Notes under the pieces: model-generated
What the model saw: only the letters and a program-made list of their open reading frames with translations
The model's database searches: none
What the model was told of the DNA's origin: nothing
Position numbers and translations under genes: made by a program
Part shown: positions 9,115 through 16,138 of the stretch, piece after piece
Layout: the number at the start of each line of letters is the position of its first letter
Position numbering within the stretch: the first letter of the stretch is position 1
Assembly (NCBI RefSeq): GCF_943913695.1
Contig: NZ_CALTZE010000091.1
Span: 1 to 16,138, forward strand
From: an uncultured Marmoricola sp.
GTDB lineage: Bacteria > Actinomycetota > Actinomycetes > Propionibacteriales > Nocardioidaceae
Reading direction: 5' to 3'
Length of the DNA: 16,138 bases

Positions 9115-12100
9115 ATGCTCGACGACGAGACGACCACAGGCGGAGACGACACCCAGGACCCCCAGGGCTCCACGGGGCAGGGTCCCGGAGAGGCACCCTC
9201 GGGGGCACCGGAGACCGGGGCTGAGAGCGCCGGCACGCCCCCCGCCAAGACGACGCGACCGCGCAAGACGGCGGCCAAGACCACGACCCGCACCCGGCGC
9301 ACGACCGTGGTGACCCCGTCGGACACCGACGACGCGACGGGCGCCGACACCTCGGCGCCGGCCGGTGGCGGTGACGGTGACGGTGACGGTGAGGCGCCGG
9401 CCAAGAAGGCGCCGGCCAAGCGGGCTCCGGCGAAGAAGACCACCGCCAAGCGCGCGGCTGCCAAGAAGACCGCCGCGCCGTCCGGCGACGCCCCCGCCGT
9501 TGAGGCTCCCCCCGGTGAGGCTCCTGCGCCGGACGCCACGCTGACCGACGCTCCAGCCACGGACGAGCCGGTCACCGCGGCCGCCGAGCAGGACAGTGCC
9601 GACGCACCGAGGATCACGGCTCCTCCGATCCCGCTCTTCCAGGCCCCGCCGCCCCCGCCGCGCAAGCGCGCCAGCAAGAAGGCGGCCGCGCCCGCGCGCC
9701 CGGACACCGAGCCCGAGACCGACGCCGGGACCGACGCCGCGACCGAGGCCCAGGCCACACCGGCGACGAAGAAGGCGGCCAAGAAGTCGGCGGGCAAGAA
9801 GTCCGCGTCGTCCGACGCTCTTGCCGAGACCGCCGAGACGACTGAGGCCGCCGAGACGAGCGGGGCCACCGCCGAGGGTGCGGAGCCCTCGGAGAAGCCC
9901 AAGAAGCCGGGGCAGAAGTCCGGGCAGAAGTCCGGGCAGAAGTCCGGCAAGAAGAAGTCGGCCAAGAAGCCGGGGGGCAAGAAGCCGGGGGGCAAGAAGT
10001 CCGACGGCGACCCGGATCTTTCGGAGTCCCCGGAGGTCGCGGACTCCTCGGAGACCGCGGAGGAGCCCGAGACGACGGATGACGCGGGCGAGCAGGCAGC
10101 CACGGGCGAGGGCGCGGACGACACCACCCGCGGCGGTTCAGAGGGCCCAGAGGGTGCCGATGGCGCCGGCGAGACCGAGGACTCCGAGGATTCCGACGAT
10201 TCCGACGGTGACGGCGCCTCGCGGCGGCGTCGCCGTCGCGGCGGTCGCCGTCGTGGTCGGCGCTCGGGCTCGGGAGGCGACTCCGAGAGCCAGGGCGACG
10301 ACTCCGAGGAGTCGGGTGGCGAGGCCGCCGAGACCGGCGGCCCAGGCAGGCAGGACGGCCAGGGCAAGCAGGAAGGCCAGGGCAAGCAGGACGGCCAGGG
10401 CACCCCCGCGCAGGGTAGGCAGGACGGCCAGGGTGACGAGGGTGACTCGGGCGGCGGCTCGCGTCGCCGTCGCCGCCGTCGGCGCAGTGGAGACTCCGGC
10501 GACGGGCAGGACTCCGGTCCCCGCAACCCCGAGGACGAGATCACCAGCGTCAGCGGCAGCACCCGGCTCGAGGCCAAGAAGCAGCGCCGCCGCGAGGGCC
10601 GCGAGGCCGGTCGCCGGCGTGCCCCGATCGTCAGCGAGGCCGAGTTCCTCGCTCGCCGCGAGTCCGTCGACCGCGTCATGGTCATCCGGCAGCGCGACGA
10701 CCTCACCCAGATCGGGGTGCTGGAGGACGACGTCCTGGTCGAGCACTACGTCGCGCGCGACTCCCAGACCTCGATGATCGGCAACGTCTACCTCGGCCGG
10801 GTGCAGAACGTGCTGCCCTCGATGGAGGCGGCGTTCATCGACATCGGCAAGGGCCGCAACGCCGTGCTCTACGCCGGCGAGGTCAACTGGCAGGCGCTGG
10901 GCCACAAGGACGGCCAGCCGCGCAAGATCGAGTCGGTGCTCTCCTCGGGCCAGACGATCCTGGTGCAGGTCACCAAGGACCCCATCGGCCACAAGGGCGC
11001 TCGGCTGACCGGTCAGGTCAGCCTGCCGGGCCGCTTCCTGGTCTACGTCCCGGAGGGCAACACCTCCGGCATCTCGCGCAAGCTGCCCGACACCGAGCGC
11101 AACCGCCTCAAGACGCTGCTCAAGCAGATCGTGCCGGACGGCGCCGGGGTCATCGTGCGCACCGCCGCCGAGGGCGCCTCGGAGGAGGAGCTGACCCTCG
11201 ACGTCGAGCGTCTGACCGCGCGCTGGGCCGACATCGAGTCCAAGGTGCGCGGCGGCTCCTCACCGCAGCTGCTCTACGGCGAGCCCGACCTGACCCTCAA
11301 GGTCGTGCGCGACCTCTTCACCGAGGACTTCCGCCAGCTGGTCGTCGACGGCGAGGCCGCCTGGGAGCTGGTCGACCAATACGTCGCCCACGTCGCCCCC
11401 GACCTGCGCGACCGGTTGCAGCGCTTCGAGTCGGCCTCGGAGGGCAAGAACGCGGGCAAGGACGTCTTCGCCGCCTTCCGGATCGACGAGCAGATCGCCA
11501 AGGCGCTGGACCGCAAGGTCTGGCTGCCCTCCGGTGGGTCGCTGATCATCGACCGCACCGAGGCCATGACGGTGGTCGACGTCAACACCGGCAAGTTCAC
11601 CGGCTCCGGGGGCAACCTGGAGGAGACGGTCACCAAGAACAACCTCGAGGCGGCCGAGGAGATGGTGCGCCAGCTCCGGCTGCGCGACATCGGCGGAATC
11701 ATCGTCATCGACTTCATCGACATGGTGCTGGAGTCCAACCGCGACCTCGTGCTGCGACGCCTGGTCGAGTGCCTGGGTCGTGACCGCACCCGGCACCAGG
11801 TCGCGGAGGTCACCTCCCTCGGGCTGGTGCAGATGACGCGCAAGCGGATCGGCACCGGGCTGCTCGAGGCCTTCGGCGAGGACTGTGAGCACTGCAAGGG
11901 TCGCGGCGTGGTCGTCCACGACCACCCCGTCGAGCCCCGCAACCGCCCGGACGACGACGACGGCCGCGGCGGCCGGGGTCGTGGCCGCGGTGGTCGCAGC
12001 GGCCGTGGCGGTCGCGGTGGCACCGGCGGCAACGGTCAGCAGGGCAACGGCGGCAACGGCGGCAATGGCGGCAACGGCGGGGGCTCGCGTCCCAGCGGTC

Positions 12101-12885
12101 CGCCGTCGCCGGCCGACCTGGCGCACTCGCGCCCGCCGGAGAAGACCGACGATGCGGTCGATGACACCCCTGACGGCACCCCTGACGGCGCCGCCCAGGC
12201 CGAGAGCACTCCCGAGGCGAGCACCGGGGCCTCCCGCGAGGCGAACGCCGAGCAGGCGACCTCGCAGGCGGTTGAGGAGTTGGCTCAGGAGCCGGGCCAG
12301 GCGCCGGCCCAGGAGCCGGCTCAGGAGTCGGGCGCGCAGGCCCAGCCGGCCCCCGAGGCCGAGCAGTCGGCGTCGTCGACCCAGCCCGACCAGCCCGACC
12401 AGCCCGTCCAGCCTGTCCAGCCCGTCCAGCCCGTCCAGCCGGTCGACCCCGCCCCACGGGTCGTGACCAGCTCGCGACGCCGGCGTGCGGGCCGGCCCGC
12501 CGGCCCGCCGGTGGCCGACGCGGCACCAGCAGCCGCTTCTCCCGACGCCCAGGCACCCGGTGGCCCTGCCTCGGGTGGTGAGGTCGCGCACGGCGCCCCA
12601 GAGCAGGTCGCGGCCGACGCGCCGACCGGCCAGGTCGAGCCCCTCGCCGACGAGGGCACCGAGCTGCCCGTGGCGCCCACCGCTGGCGACGACGGCGGCC
12701 AGGCAGGCGACGTACCTCTGCAGGGACCGGCGGACGACTCAGCGGACGACTCGGGTGAGGACTCCGAGGACGGCCCCGCGGACGACTCCGGCAACGACTC
12801 CGGCGAGGACTCCGATGACGGCTCCGACGACGACGCATCGATCGCCCACGTGCCGATCAAGCGCAAGGGCTCGCGCCGGCGATGA
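9115..12885 (+). CDS. rne: Ribonuclease E/G family endoribonuclease
   Basis: 1256-residue Rne/Rng-type endonuclease that cuts single-stranded RNA in mRNA decay and rRNA/tRNA maturation. Residues 1 to about 515 are disordered: Lys/Ala/Pro-rich (near 95-122), a GQKS repeat (266-277), acidic Ser/Asp/Glu stretches, an Arg cluster (370-383), QDGQGK repeats (413-430) and an eight-Arg run (450-457). The catalytic core starts near 520 with the S1 region (RVMVIRQRDDLTQIGVLEDD; NVYLGRVQNVLPSMEAAFIDIG). The DNase I-like metal site has Asp822 (VVDVNTG) and Asp866 (IVIDFIDM). The Zn-link is Cys924-Glu-His-Cys927. After about 940 the tail is again disordered: RGG-rich, four GNG units, seven QPD/QPV units, an acidic stretch and a basic end (HVPIKRKGSRRR). 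ATG9115 has GAGGAG 8 nt upstream; the frame opens earlier, at 8992, without support. The core and ribosomal neighbours make identity secure; rne versus rng naming is conventional. Confidence 0.95.
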   Translation: MLDDETTTGGDDTQDPQGSTGQGPGEAPSGAPETGAESAGTPPAKTTRPRKTAAKTTTRTRRTTVVTPSDTDDATGADTSAPAGGGDGDGDGEAPAKKAPAKRAPAKKTTAKRAAAKKTAAPSGDAPAVEAPPGEAPAPDATLTDAPATDEPVTAAAEQDSADAPRITAPPIPLFQAPPPPPRKRASKKAAAPARPDTEPETDAGTDAATEAQATPATKKAAKKSAGKKSASSDALAETAETTEAAETSGATAEGAEPSEKPKKPGQKSGQKSGQKSGKKKSAKKPGGKKPGGKKSDGDPDLSESPEVADSSETAEEPETTDDAGEQAATGEGADDTTRGGSEGPEGADGAGETEDSEDSDDSDGDGASRRRRRRGGRRRGRRSGSGGDSESQGDDSEESGGEAAETGGPGRQDGQGKQEGQGKQDGQGTPAQGRQDGQGDEGDSGGGSRRRRRRRRSGDSGDGQDSGPRNPEDEITSVSGSTRLEAKKQRRREGREAGRRRAPIVSEAEFLARRESVDRVMVIRQRDDLTQIGVLEDDVLVEHYVARDSQTSMIGNVYLGRVQNVLPSMEAAFIDIGKGRNAVLYAGEVNWQALGHKDGQPRKIESVLSSGQTILVQVTKDPIGHKGARLTGQVSLPGRFLVYVPEGNTSGISRKLPDTERNRLKTLLKQIVPDGAGVIVRTAAEGASEEELTLDVERLTARWADIESKVRGGSSPQLLYGEPDLTLKVVRDLFTEDFRQLVVDGEAAWELVDQYVAHVAPDLRDRLQRFESASEGKNAGKDVFAAFRIDEQIAKALDRKVWLPSGGSLIIDRTEAMTVVDVNTGKFTGSGGNLEETVTKNNLEAAEEMVRQLRLRDIGGIIVIDFIDMVLESNRDLVLRRLVECLGRDRTRHQVAEVTSLGLVQMTRKRIGTGLLEAFGEDCEHCKGRGVVVHDHPVEPRNRPDDDDGRGGRGRGRGGRSGRGGRGGTGGNGQQGNGGNGGNGGNGGGSRPSGPPSPADLAHSRPPEKTDDAVDDTPDGTPDGAAQAESTPEASTGASREANAEQATSQAVEELAQEPGQAPAQEPAQESGAQAQPAPEAEQSASSTQPDQPDQPVQPVQPVQPVQPVDPAPRVVTSSRRRRAGRPAGPPVADAAPAAASPDAQAPGGPASGGEVAHGAPEQVAADAPTGQVEPLADEGTELPVAPTAGDDGGQAGDVPLQGPADDSADDSGEDSEDGPADDSGNDSGEDSDDGSDDDASIAHVPIKRKGSRRR
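9910..9945 (+). repeat. 12-bp tandem repeat encoding GQKS
   Basis: Three perfect copies of GGGCAGAAGTCC in frame in the RNase E N-terminal region. Copies of a related AAGCCGGGGGGC-type unit follow at about 9965-9997. Length changes would keep the frame. Confidence 0.9.
10351..10404 (+). repeat. 18-bp tandem repeat encoding QDGQGK
   Basis: Three copies of CAGGACGGCCAGGGCAAG, the second with one change (Glu for Asp) and the third diverging in its last codon. Another partial copy follows at about 10423-10437. All lie between the two arginine clusters of RNase E. Confidence 0.9.
12043..12078 (+). repeat. 9-bp tandem repeat encoding GNG
   Basis: Four copies of GGCAACGGC, the third with one synonymous change, in frame in the C-terminal Gly/Arg-rich tail of RNase E. 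Confidence 0.9.
12382..12444 (+). repeat. 9-bp tandem repeat encoding QPD/QPV
   Basis: Seven consecutive 9-bp units of the CAGCCCGAC or CAGCCCGTC type, the last reading CAGCCGGTC, in frame in the C-terminal tail of RNase E. Confidence 0.9.
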
Positions 12886-12914
12886 GGCGGCGGCGAGGCG
12901 GGTCACGACACGAA

Positions 12915-12938
12915 CTGCGACGCGGGCTGCGACACGGG
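12915..12938 (+). repeat. Short 12-bp direct repeat after the RNase E gene
   Basis: CTGCGACGCGGG followed directly by CTGCGACACGGG, one mismatch, about 30 bp after the RNase E stop and upstream of the rplU promoter. No function is evident. Confidence 0.5.
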
Positions 12939-12961
12939 CCGTGGCACGGGGCCGGGCCGTT

Positions 12962-12991
12962 TTGACCCCCTCGCCGAGCCGCCGGTAGACT
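12962..12991 (+). promoter_or_regulatory. Promoter of rplU-rpmA with long 5' leader
   Basis: TTGACC (12962-12967) and TAGACT (12986-12991) with an 18-bp spacer make the best promoter in the window. Transcription should start near 12998, giving a leader of about 135 nt before the rplU GTG. The leader is GC-rich and can form stems such as CCGCGC (13031-13036) with GCGCGG (13056-13061). Feedback control by a ribosomal protein is possible, but no known leader motif was recognised. Confidence 0.7.
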
Positions 12992-13133
12992 CGACCCTTG
13001 GTGTGCACAGCCACACCGCTCTCGGCTCGACCGCGCCCCGCCTCCGGTGGACGACGCGCGGGCGGCCGGGACCGCAGCATCCGGCTCCCAGGCAGGGGGC
13101 CCGTCAGGCCACTGATCCGAGGAGAGTGAACCC

Positions 13134-13436
13134 GTGTACGCAGTCGTGCGCGCAGGCAGCAAGCAGCAGAAGGTTGCCGTGGGCGACGTCATCGAGATCG
13201 ACCGGGTGGAGGGCGGCGCCGGTGAGACGCTGACGCTCCCCGTCGTGATGGTGGTCGACGGCGAGCAGGTCACCGCCTCGGGCCTGGAGAAGGCCGGTGT
13301 CACGGTCGAGGTCGTGGGCGCCACCAAGGGCCCCAAGATCGTGATCCAGAAGTACAAGAACAAGACCGGCTACAAGAAGCGCCAGGGTCACCGCCAGAAG
13401 TACACCCAGGTCAAGGTCACCGACATCACCGTCTGA
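13134..13436 (+). CDS. rplU: 50S ribosomal protein bL21
   Basis: 100-residue bL21, normal length for the family. The N-terminus MYAVVRAGSKQQKVAVGDVI and the C-terminal HRQKYTQVKVTDI with the basic YKNKTGYKKRQGHRQ segment are diagnostic. It binds 23S rRNA in the large subunit. The GTG start has GAGGAG 9 nt upstream (13119-13124). It is followed 36 bp later by rpmA, the usual pairing, and driven by the promoter at 12962. Confidence 0.98.
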   Translation: MYAVVRAGSKQQKVAVGDVIEIDRVEGGAGETLTLPVVMVVDGEQVTASGLEKAGVTVEVVGATKGPKIVIQKYKNKTGYKKRQGHRQKYTQVKVTDITV

Positions 13437-13472
13437 GCTCCCTCCGACGCACGAACCCGCAAAGGACACCCC

Positions 13473-13733
13473 ATGGCACACAAGAAGGGTGCGGCCTCCA
13501 CCAAGAACGGCCGCGACTCCAACGCGCAGCGCCTCGGCGTCAAGCGCTTCGGCGGCCAGCTGGTCAACGCCGGTGAGATCATCGTCCGCCAGCGCGGCAC
13601 CCACTTCCACCCCGGCAGCGGCGTCGGCCGCGGCGGCGACGACACCCTGTTCGCCCTGGTCGGTGGCAACGTCGAGTTCGGCGTCAAGCGCGGCCGCAAG
13701 GTCGTCAACATCGTCCCGGCCGGCGGGGAGTGA
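13473..13733 (+). CDS. rpmA: 50S ribosomal protein bL27
   Basis: 86-residue bL27. The start MAHKKGAASTKNGRDS, the core RLGVKRFGGQLVNAGEIIVRQRGT and HPGSGVGRGGDDTLFAL are typical. The N-terminal tail, which reaches toward the peptidyl-transferase centre, begins directly after Met; there is no cleavable N-terminal extension of the kind known in Firmicutes. The ribosome site AAAGGA lies just upstream. A 15-bp stem-loop follows 26 bp after the stop and probably ends most rplU-rpmA transcripts. Confidence 0.98.
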   Translation: MAHKKGAASTKNGRDSNAQRLGVKRFGGQLVNAGEIIVRQRGTHFHPGSGVGRGGDDTLFALVGGNVEFGVKRGRKVVNIVPAGGE

Positions 13734-13759
13734 CCCCGCACCGGTCCTGACACCACCCA

Positions 13760-13800
13760 CGCGACGGGCGCTCCTGCACATCTCGGGAGCGCCCGTCGCG
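13760..13800 (+). terminator. Strong stem-loop between rpmA and obgE
   Basis: Perfect 15-bp arms, CGCGACGGGCGCTCC (13760-13774) and GGAGCGCCCGTCGCG (13786-13800), with an 11-nt loop. No U-tract follows, as is common for high-GC actinobacterial intrinsic terminators. It could stop or attenuate transcription before obgE. Confidence 0.75.
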
Positions 13801-13836
13801 CATCTCCACCCCGGCCCGCACCGGCCGCGGTCGTGA

Positions 13837-13850
13837 GGGTCCGCGGACCC
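13837..13850. repeat. 14-bp perfect palindrome upstream of obgE
   Basis: GGGTCCGCGGACCC is its own reverse complement and lies 54 bp before the obgE start, after the terminator. It could be a dimeric-regulator site for obgE-proB; nothing else in the window supports this. Confidence 0.35.
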
Positions 13851-13904
13851 CGCCACCCCGGCCCACCAGCACAGCGCTGCAGAAGCCAGCAGAAGGGAGC
13901 CACC

Positions 13905-15467
13905 GTGGCCGTCCCCACCTTCGTCGACCGCGTGCGGCTGCACGTCGTGGCGGGTCGTGGCGGCAACGGCGTGGCCTCGGTGCACCGCGAGAAGTTCAAG
14001 CCGCTCGGCGGTCCCGACGGCGGCAACGGCGGGCCGGGTGGCTCGGTCGTGCTGCGCGTCGACCCCGACGTGACCACCCTGCTCGACTACCACCACCAGG
14101 CCCGGCGGGTGGCCACCCACGGCGGCCACGGCGCCGGCGGTCACCGCAACGGCGCCCACGGCGAGGACCTCGTGCTGCCGGTGCCGGACGGCACGGTCGT
14201 CACCGACGACCAGGGCACGGTGCTGGCCGACCTGGTCGGCCCCGGCACCGAGATGGTGGTGGCCCAGGGAGGTCGCGGTGGTCTGGGCAACGCGGCCCTG
14301 GCCTCCTCCAAGCGCAAGGCTCCTGGCTTCGCGCTGCTCGGTGAGCCCGGCGAGGACCTCCACATCCACCTCGAGCTCAAGGTGGTCGCCGACATCGGGC
14401 TCGTCGGCTTCCCCAGCGCCGGCAAGTCCAGCCTGATCGCCGCGCTCTCGCGGGCGCGCCCCAAGATCGCCGACTACCCCTTCACCACGCTGGTGCCCAA
14501 CCTGGGCGTGGTGACGGCGGGCGAGACGACGTACACCGTCGCCGACGTGCCCGGCCTGATCGAGGGCGCCAGCGAGGGTCGGGGCCTGGGCCACGACTTC
14601 CTGCGCCACGTCGAGCGCTGCGCCGCCCTGGTGCACGTCGTCGACCTCGCGACCCTCGAGCCCGGCCGCGACCCGGTCGCCGACCTCGAGGTCATCGAGC
14701 GCGAGCTGGAGCGCTACGGAGGCCTGGAGGACCGGCCGCGGCTGGTCGCGCTCAACAAGGCAGACGTGCCCGATGGTCGCGACATGGCCGACATCGTGCG
14801 CGCCGACGTCGAGGAGCGGGGCTGGCCGGTCTTCACGGTCAGCGCCGCCAGCCACGAGGGTCTGCGTGAGCTCTCCTTCGCGATGGCCGAGATCGTGCAG
14901 CGGCGCCGCGCGGAGGCGCCGCAGGTCGTCGCGGAGCGCATCGTGATCCGACCGCGCTCGGCCGCCAGCGGCCCGGAGTTCAGCATCAAGCAGGTCGGCA
15001 CGCCCGAGGGCGGCCGCGGCTGGCGGGTGCGCGGTGAGAAGCCCGAGCGCTGGATCCGGCAGACCGACTTCAGCAACGACGAGGCCGTCGGCTTCCTCGC
15101 CGACCGACTCAACCGTCTCGGCGTCGAGGAGGAGCTGCTGCGGCGCGGCGCCGAGGAGGGCGACTCGGTGCTGATCGGAGACCCCTCCGACGCCGTGGTC
15201 TTCGACTTCAAGCCCGGCATCGACGCGGGCGCGCAGTCGCTGGGTCGCCGGGGCGAGGACGAGCGCTTCGACGAGGACCGGCCCGCCGCCCGCCGCCGCC
15301 GCGAGATCCAGGCCGGCATGGCCGAGCGCGCGGAGGGCGAGGAGCGTGCCGACGTGGCCCGTCGTCTCGCCCAATCGGGGTCCCAGTCCGGGTCCCCGGC
15401 GGAGTCCGGCTCCGAGTCCGGGTCCGGCTCGTCGGACGCGGGCACCGGAGAGGCCGACGACGCGTGA
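13905..15467 (+). CDS. obgE: Obg-family GTPase (CgtA)
   Basis: 520-residue GTPase involved in 50S subunit maturation and growth/stress control. The Gly-rich Obg domain (1 to about 158) begins VPTFVDRVRLHVVAGRGGNGVASVHREK. The G domain has the P-loop GFPSAGKSS (168-176, Lys174), switch I region YPFTTLVPNLG (191), DVPG (214-217), NKAD (284-287) and SAAS (313-316). The OCT domain runs from about 355 to 435 (SAASGPEFSIKQ ... DAVVFDFKPGI). A charged and Ser/Gly-rich tail of about 85 residues follows. GTG13905 is selected because AAGGGAG lies just upstream and homology begins there; the frame opens at 13833 without support. The stop overlaps the proB start (GTGA), so the two are translationally coupled. 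Separated from rpmA by a terminator-like hairpin. Confidence 0.96.
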   Translation: MAVPTFVDRVRLHVVAGRGGNGVASVHREKFKPLGGPDGGNGGPGGSVVLRVDPDVTTLLDYHHQARRVATHGGHGAGGHRNGAHGEDLVLPVPDGTVVTDDQGTVLADLVGPGTEMVVAQGGRGGLGNAALASSKRKAPGFALLGEPGEDLHIHLELKVVADIGLVGFPSAGKSSLIAALSRARPKIADYPFTTLVPNLGVVTAGETTYTVADVPGLIEGASEGRGLGHDFLRHVERCAALVHVVDLATLEPGRDPVADLEVIERELERYGGLEDRPRLVALNKADVPDGRDMADIVRADVEERGWPVFTVSAASHEGLRELSFAMAEIVQRRRAEAPQVVAERIVIRPRSAASGPEFSIKQVGTPEGGRGWRVRGEKPERWIRQTDFSNDEAVGFLADRLNRLGVEEELLRRGAEEGDSVLIGDPSDAVVFDFKPGIDAGAQSLGRRGEDERFDEDRPAARRRREIQAGMAERAEGEERADVARRLAQSGSQSGSPAESGSESGSGSSDAGTGEADDA

Positions 15468-16138
15468 GCAGGTCCGGGGTGCGTACGGCGCAGCGCATCG
15501 TGGTCAAGGTCGGCTCCTCGTCGCTGACCACCGCGGCCGGCGGCATCGACCCGGCCCGGGTGGCCGCGCTGGTCGACGACCTGGCGGCGGTGCGGGTCCG
15601 CGGCGCCGACCTGGTCCTCGTGTCCTCGGGTGCGATCGCCGCCGGGCTGGCACCGCTGTCCTACCGCCGCCGGCCGCGTGACCTGGCGCGGCAGCAGGCT
15701 GCGGCGTCCGTGGGTCAGGGCCTGCTGGTGCACCGCTACACCGAGGAGTTCGCGCGTCACGGGCAGGTGACCGGCCAGGTGCTGCTCACGGCCGACGACG
15801 TCACCCGCCGCAGCCACTACCGCAACGCCCAGCGCACCTTTGAGAAGCTGCTCGAGCTCGGGGCGGTGCCGATCGTCAACGAGAACGACACCGTCGCCAC
15901 CACCGAGATCCGCTTCGGCGACAACGACCGGCTGGCGGCGCTGGTGGCCCACCTGGTCCATGCCGACCTGCTGGTGCTGCTCTCCGACGTCGACGCGCTC
16001 TACGACGCCCCGCCGAGCCAGCCCGGCGCCGCGCGGGTGGCCGAGGTGACCGACCTGAGCGAGCTGAGCGGCGTCGATCTTGGTCTCCATGCCGCCCGCA
16101 TCGCGACGGGCGACGGTATCCCCGTGGTGCTCACCGAA
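15464..16138 (+). CDS. proB: Glutamate 5-kinase, partial, with disrupted GTGGMxTK motif
   Basis: First 225 residues of glutamate 5-kinase, which phosphorylates glutamate with ATP in the first step of proline synthesis; the window edge removes the rest, including any PUA domain. Amino-acid-kinase motifs are RIVVKVGSSSLT, VLVSSGAIAAG, QQAAASVGQG, VNENDTVATTEIRFGDNDRLAALVAHL and LLVLLSDVDALYD. GTG15464 overlaps the obgE stop by 4 bp, with GGAGAG upstream. Oddity: after TDLSEL the family normally has a Gly-rich block containing GTGGMxTK, whose Lys binds ATP/phosphate. Here the frame reads SGVDLGLH and resumes directly with AARIATGDGIPVVLTE, so about a dozen residues including that motif are absent, while the antisense strand of 16067-16096 encodes GGMETKIDAA. 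If real, the kinase should be inactive; a sequence or assembly artefact near the edge is equally possible. Confidence 0.9.
   Translation, partial: MSRSGVRTAQRIVVKVGSSSLTTAAGGIDPARVAALVDDLAAVRVRGADLVLVSSGAIAAGLAPLSYRRRPRDLARQQAAASVGQGLLVHRYTEEFARHGQVTGQVLLTADDVTRRSHYRNAQRTFEKLLELGAVPIVNENDTVATTEIRFGDNDRLAALVAHLVHADLLVLLSDVDALYDAPPSQPGAARVAEVTDLSELSGVDLGLHAARIATGDGIPVVLTE

Noticed and set aside
11260..12591. 443-codon minus frame opposite the RNase E core and tail
   Set aside because: Shadow frame; the plus strand carries the conserved catalytic residues and the repeats explain the odd composition.
12886..12965. Rho-independent terminator after the RNase E gene ending in the TTTT before the rplU promoter
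   Set aside because: Only 4- to 5-bp stems can be formed among the GGCC runs, and the T run is better explained as part of the -35 element.
13003..13233. 76-codon plus frame over the rplU leader
   Set aside because: It overlaps rplU out of frame, has no ribosome site and has shadow-like composition.
13104..15374. 756-codon minus frame across rplU, rpmA and obgE
   Set aside because: It is antisense to three certain genes and its Val/Leu/Gly/Asp/His-rich sequence has no recognisable domain.
14714..16090. 458-codon minus frame beginning METKID, opposite obgE and proB
   Set aside because: Not a gene. Its first residues matter only because they match the missing ProB motif, which is reported as a finding.

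Overview
The window is high-GC DNA with many GTG starts, G-rich Shine-Dalgarno sites and strong G/C third-position bias. Gene content and order point to an actinobacterium, most likely Nocardioidaceae (Nocardioides-like). The family assignment is inferred from protein style and gene order, not from a marker gene. The right half is a conserved housekeeping block and the left half is more lineage-specific.

Left to right: (1) 1-1947, minus strand, a membrane PAS-type sensor histidine kinase that runs off the left edge. (2) 2050-3987, plus strand, a TIGR03960-type radical SAM protein, divergent from the kinase. (3) 3974-6507, minus strand, a two-gene unit: a CynX/NimT-type MFS transporter whose stop overlaps the start of an S33 prolyl-aminopeptidase-like alpha/beta hydrolase. 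The hydrolase converges on and overlaps the radical SAM gene by 14 bp. (4) 6609-8129, plus strand, a small SAV_915/SseB-like protein and an HTH_42-type winged-helix protein. (5) 8168-8911, the DUF2344/TIGR03936 radical-SAM-associated protein. (6) 9115-12885, a 1256-residue RNase E/G with very long disordered ends. (7) 13134-13733, rplU and rpmA. (8) 13905 to the right edge, obgE and proB, overlapping by 4 bp; proB is cut by the edge.

The right half serves RNA decay, the 50S ribosome (bL21, bL27, the 50S-associated GTPase Obg) and the first step of proline synthesis. The two radical-SAM-system genes, usually adjacent or fused, are here about 4.2 kb apart. Each has its own TAGGGT -10 element, and the DUF2344 copy looks leaderless. 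This uncharacterised pair, beside RNase E and ribosome genes, is the best candidate here for an undescribed system.

The most striking sequence anomaly is near the right edge. The conserved GTGGMxTK nucleotide-binding block of ProB is missing from the sense strand, and the same motif (GGMETKIDAA) can be read from the antisense strand at that spot. This is a real micro-rearrangement or a sequence/assembly artefact. No tRNA, rRNA, CRISPR array, insertion sequence or attachment site was seen. No intergenic stretch exceeds 300 bp.
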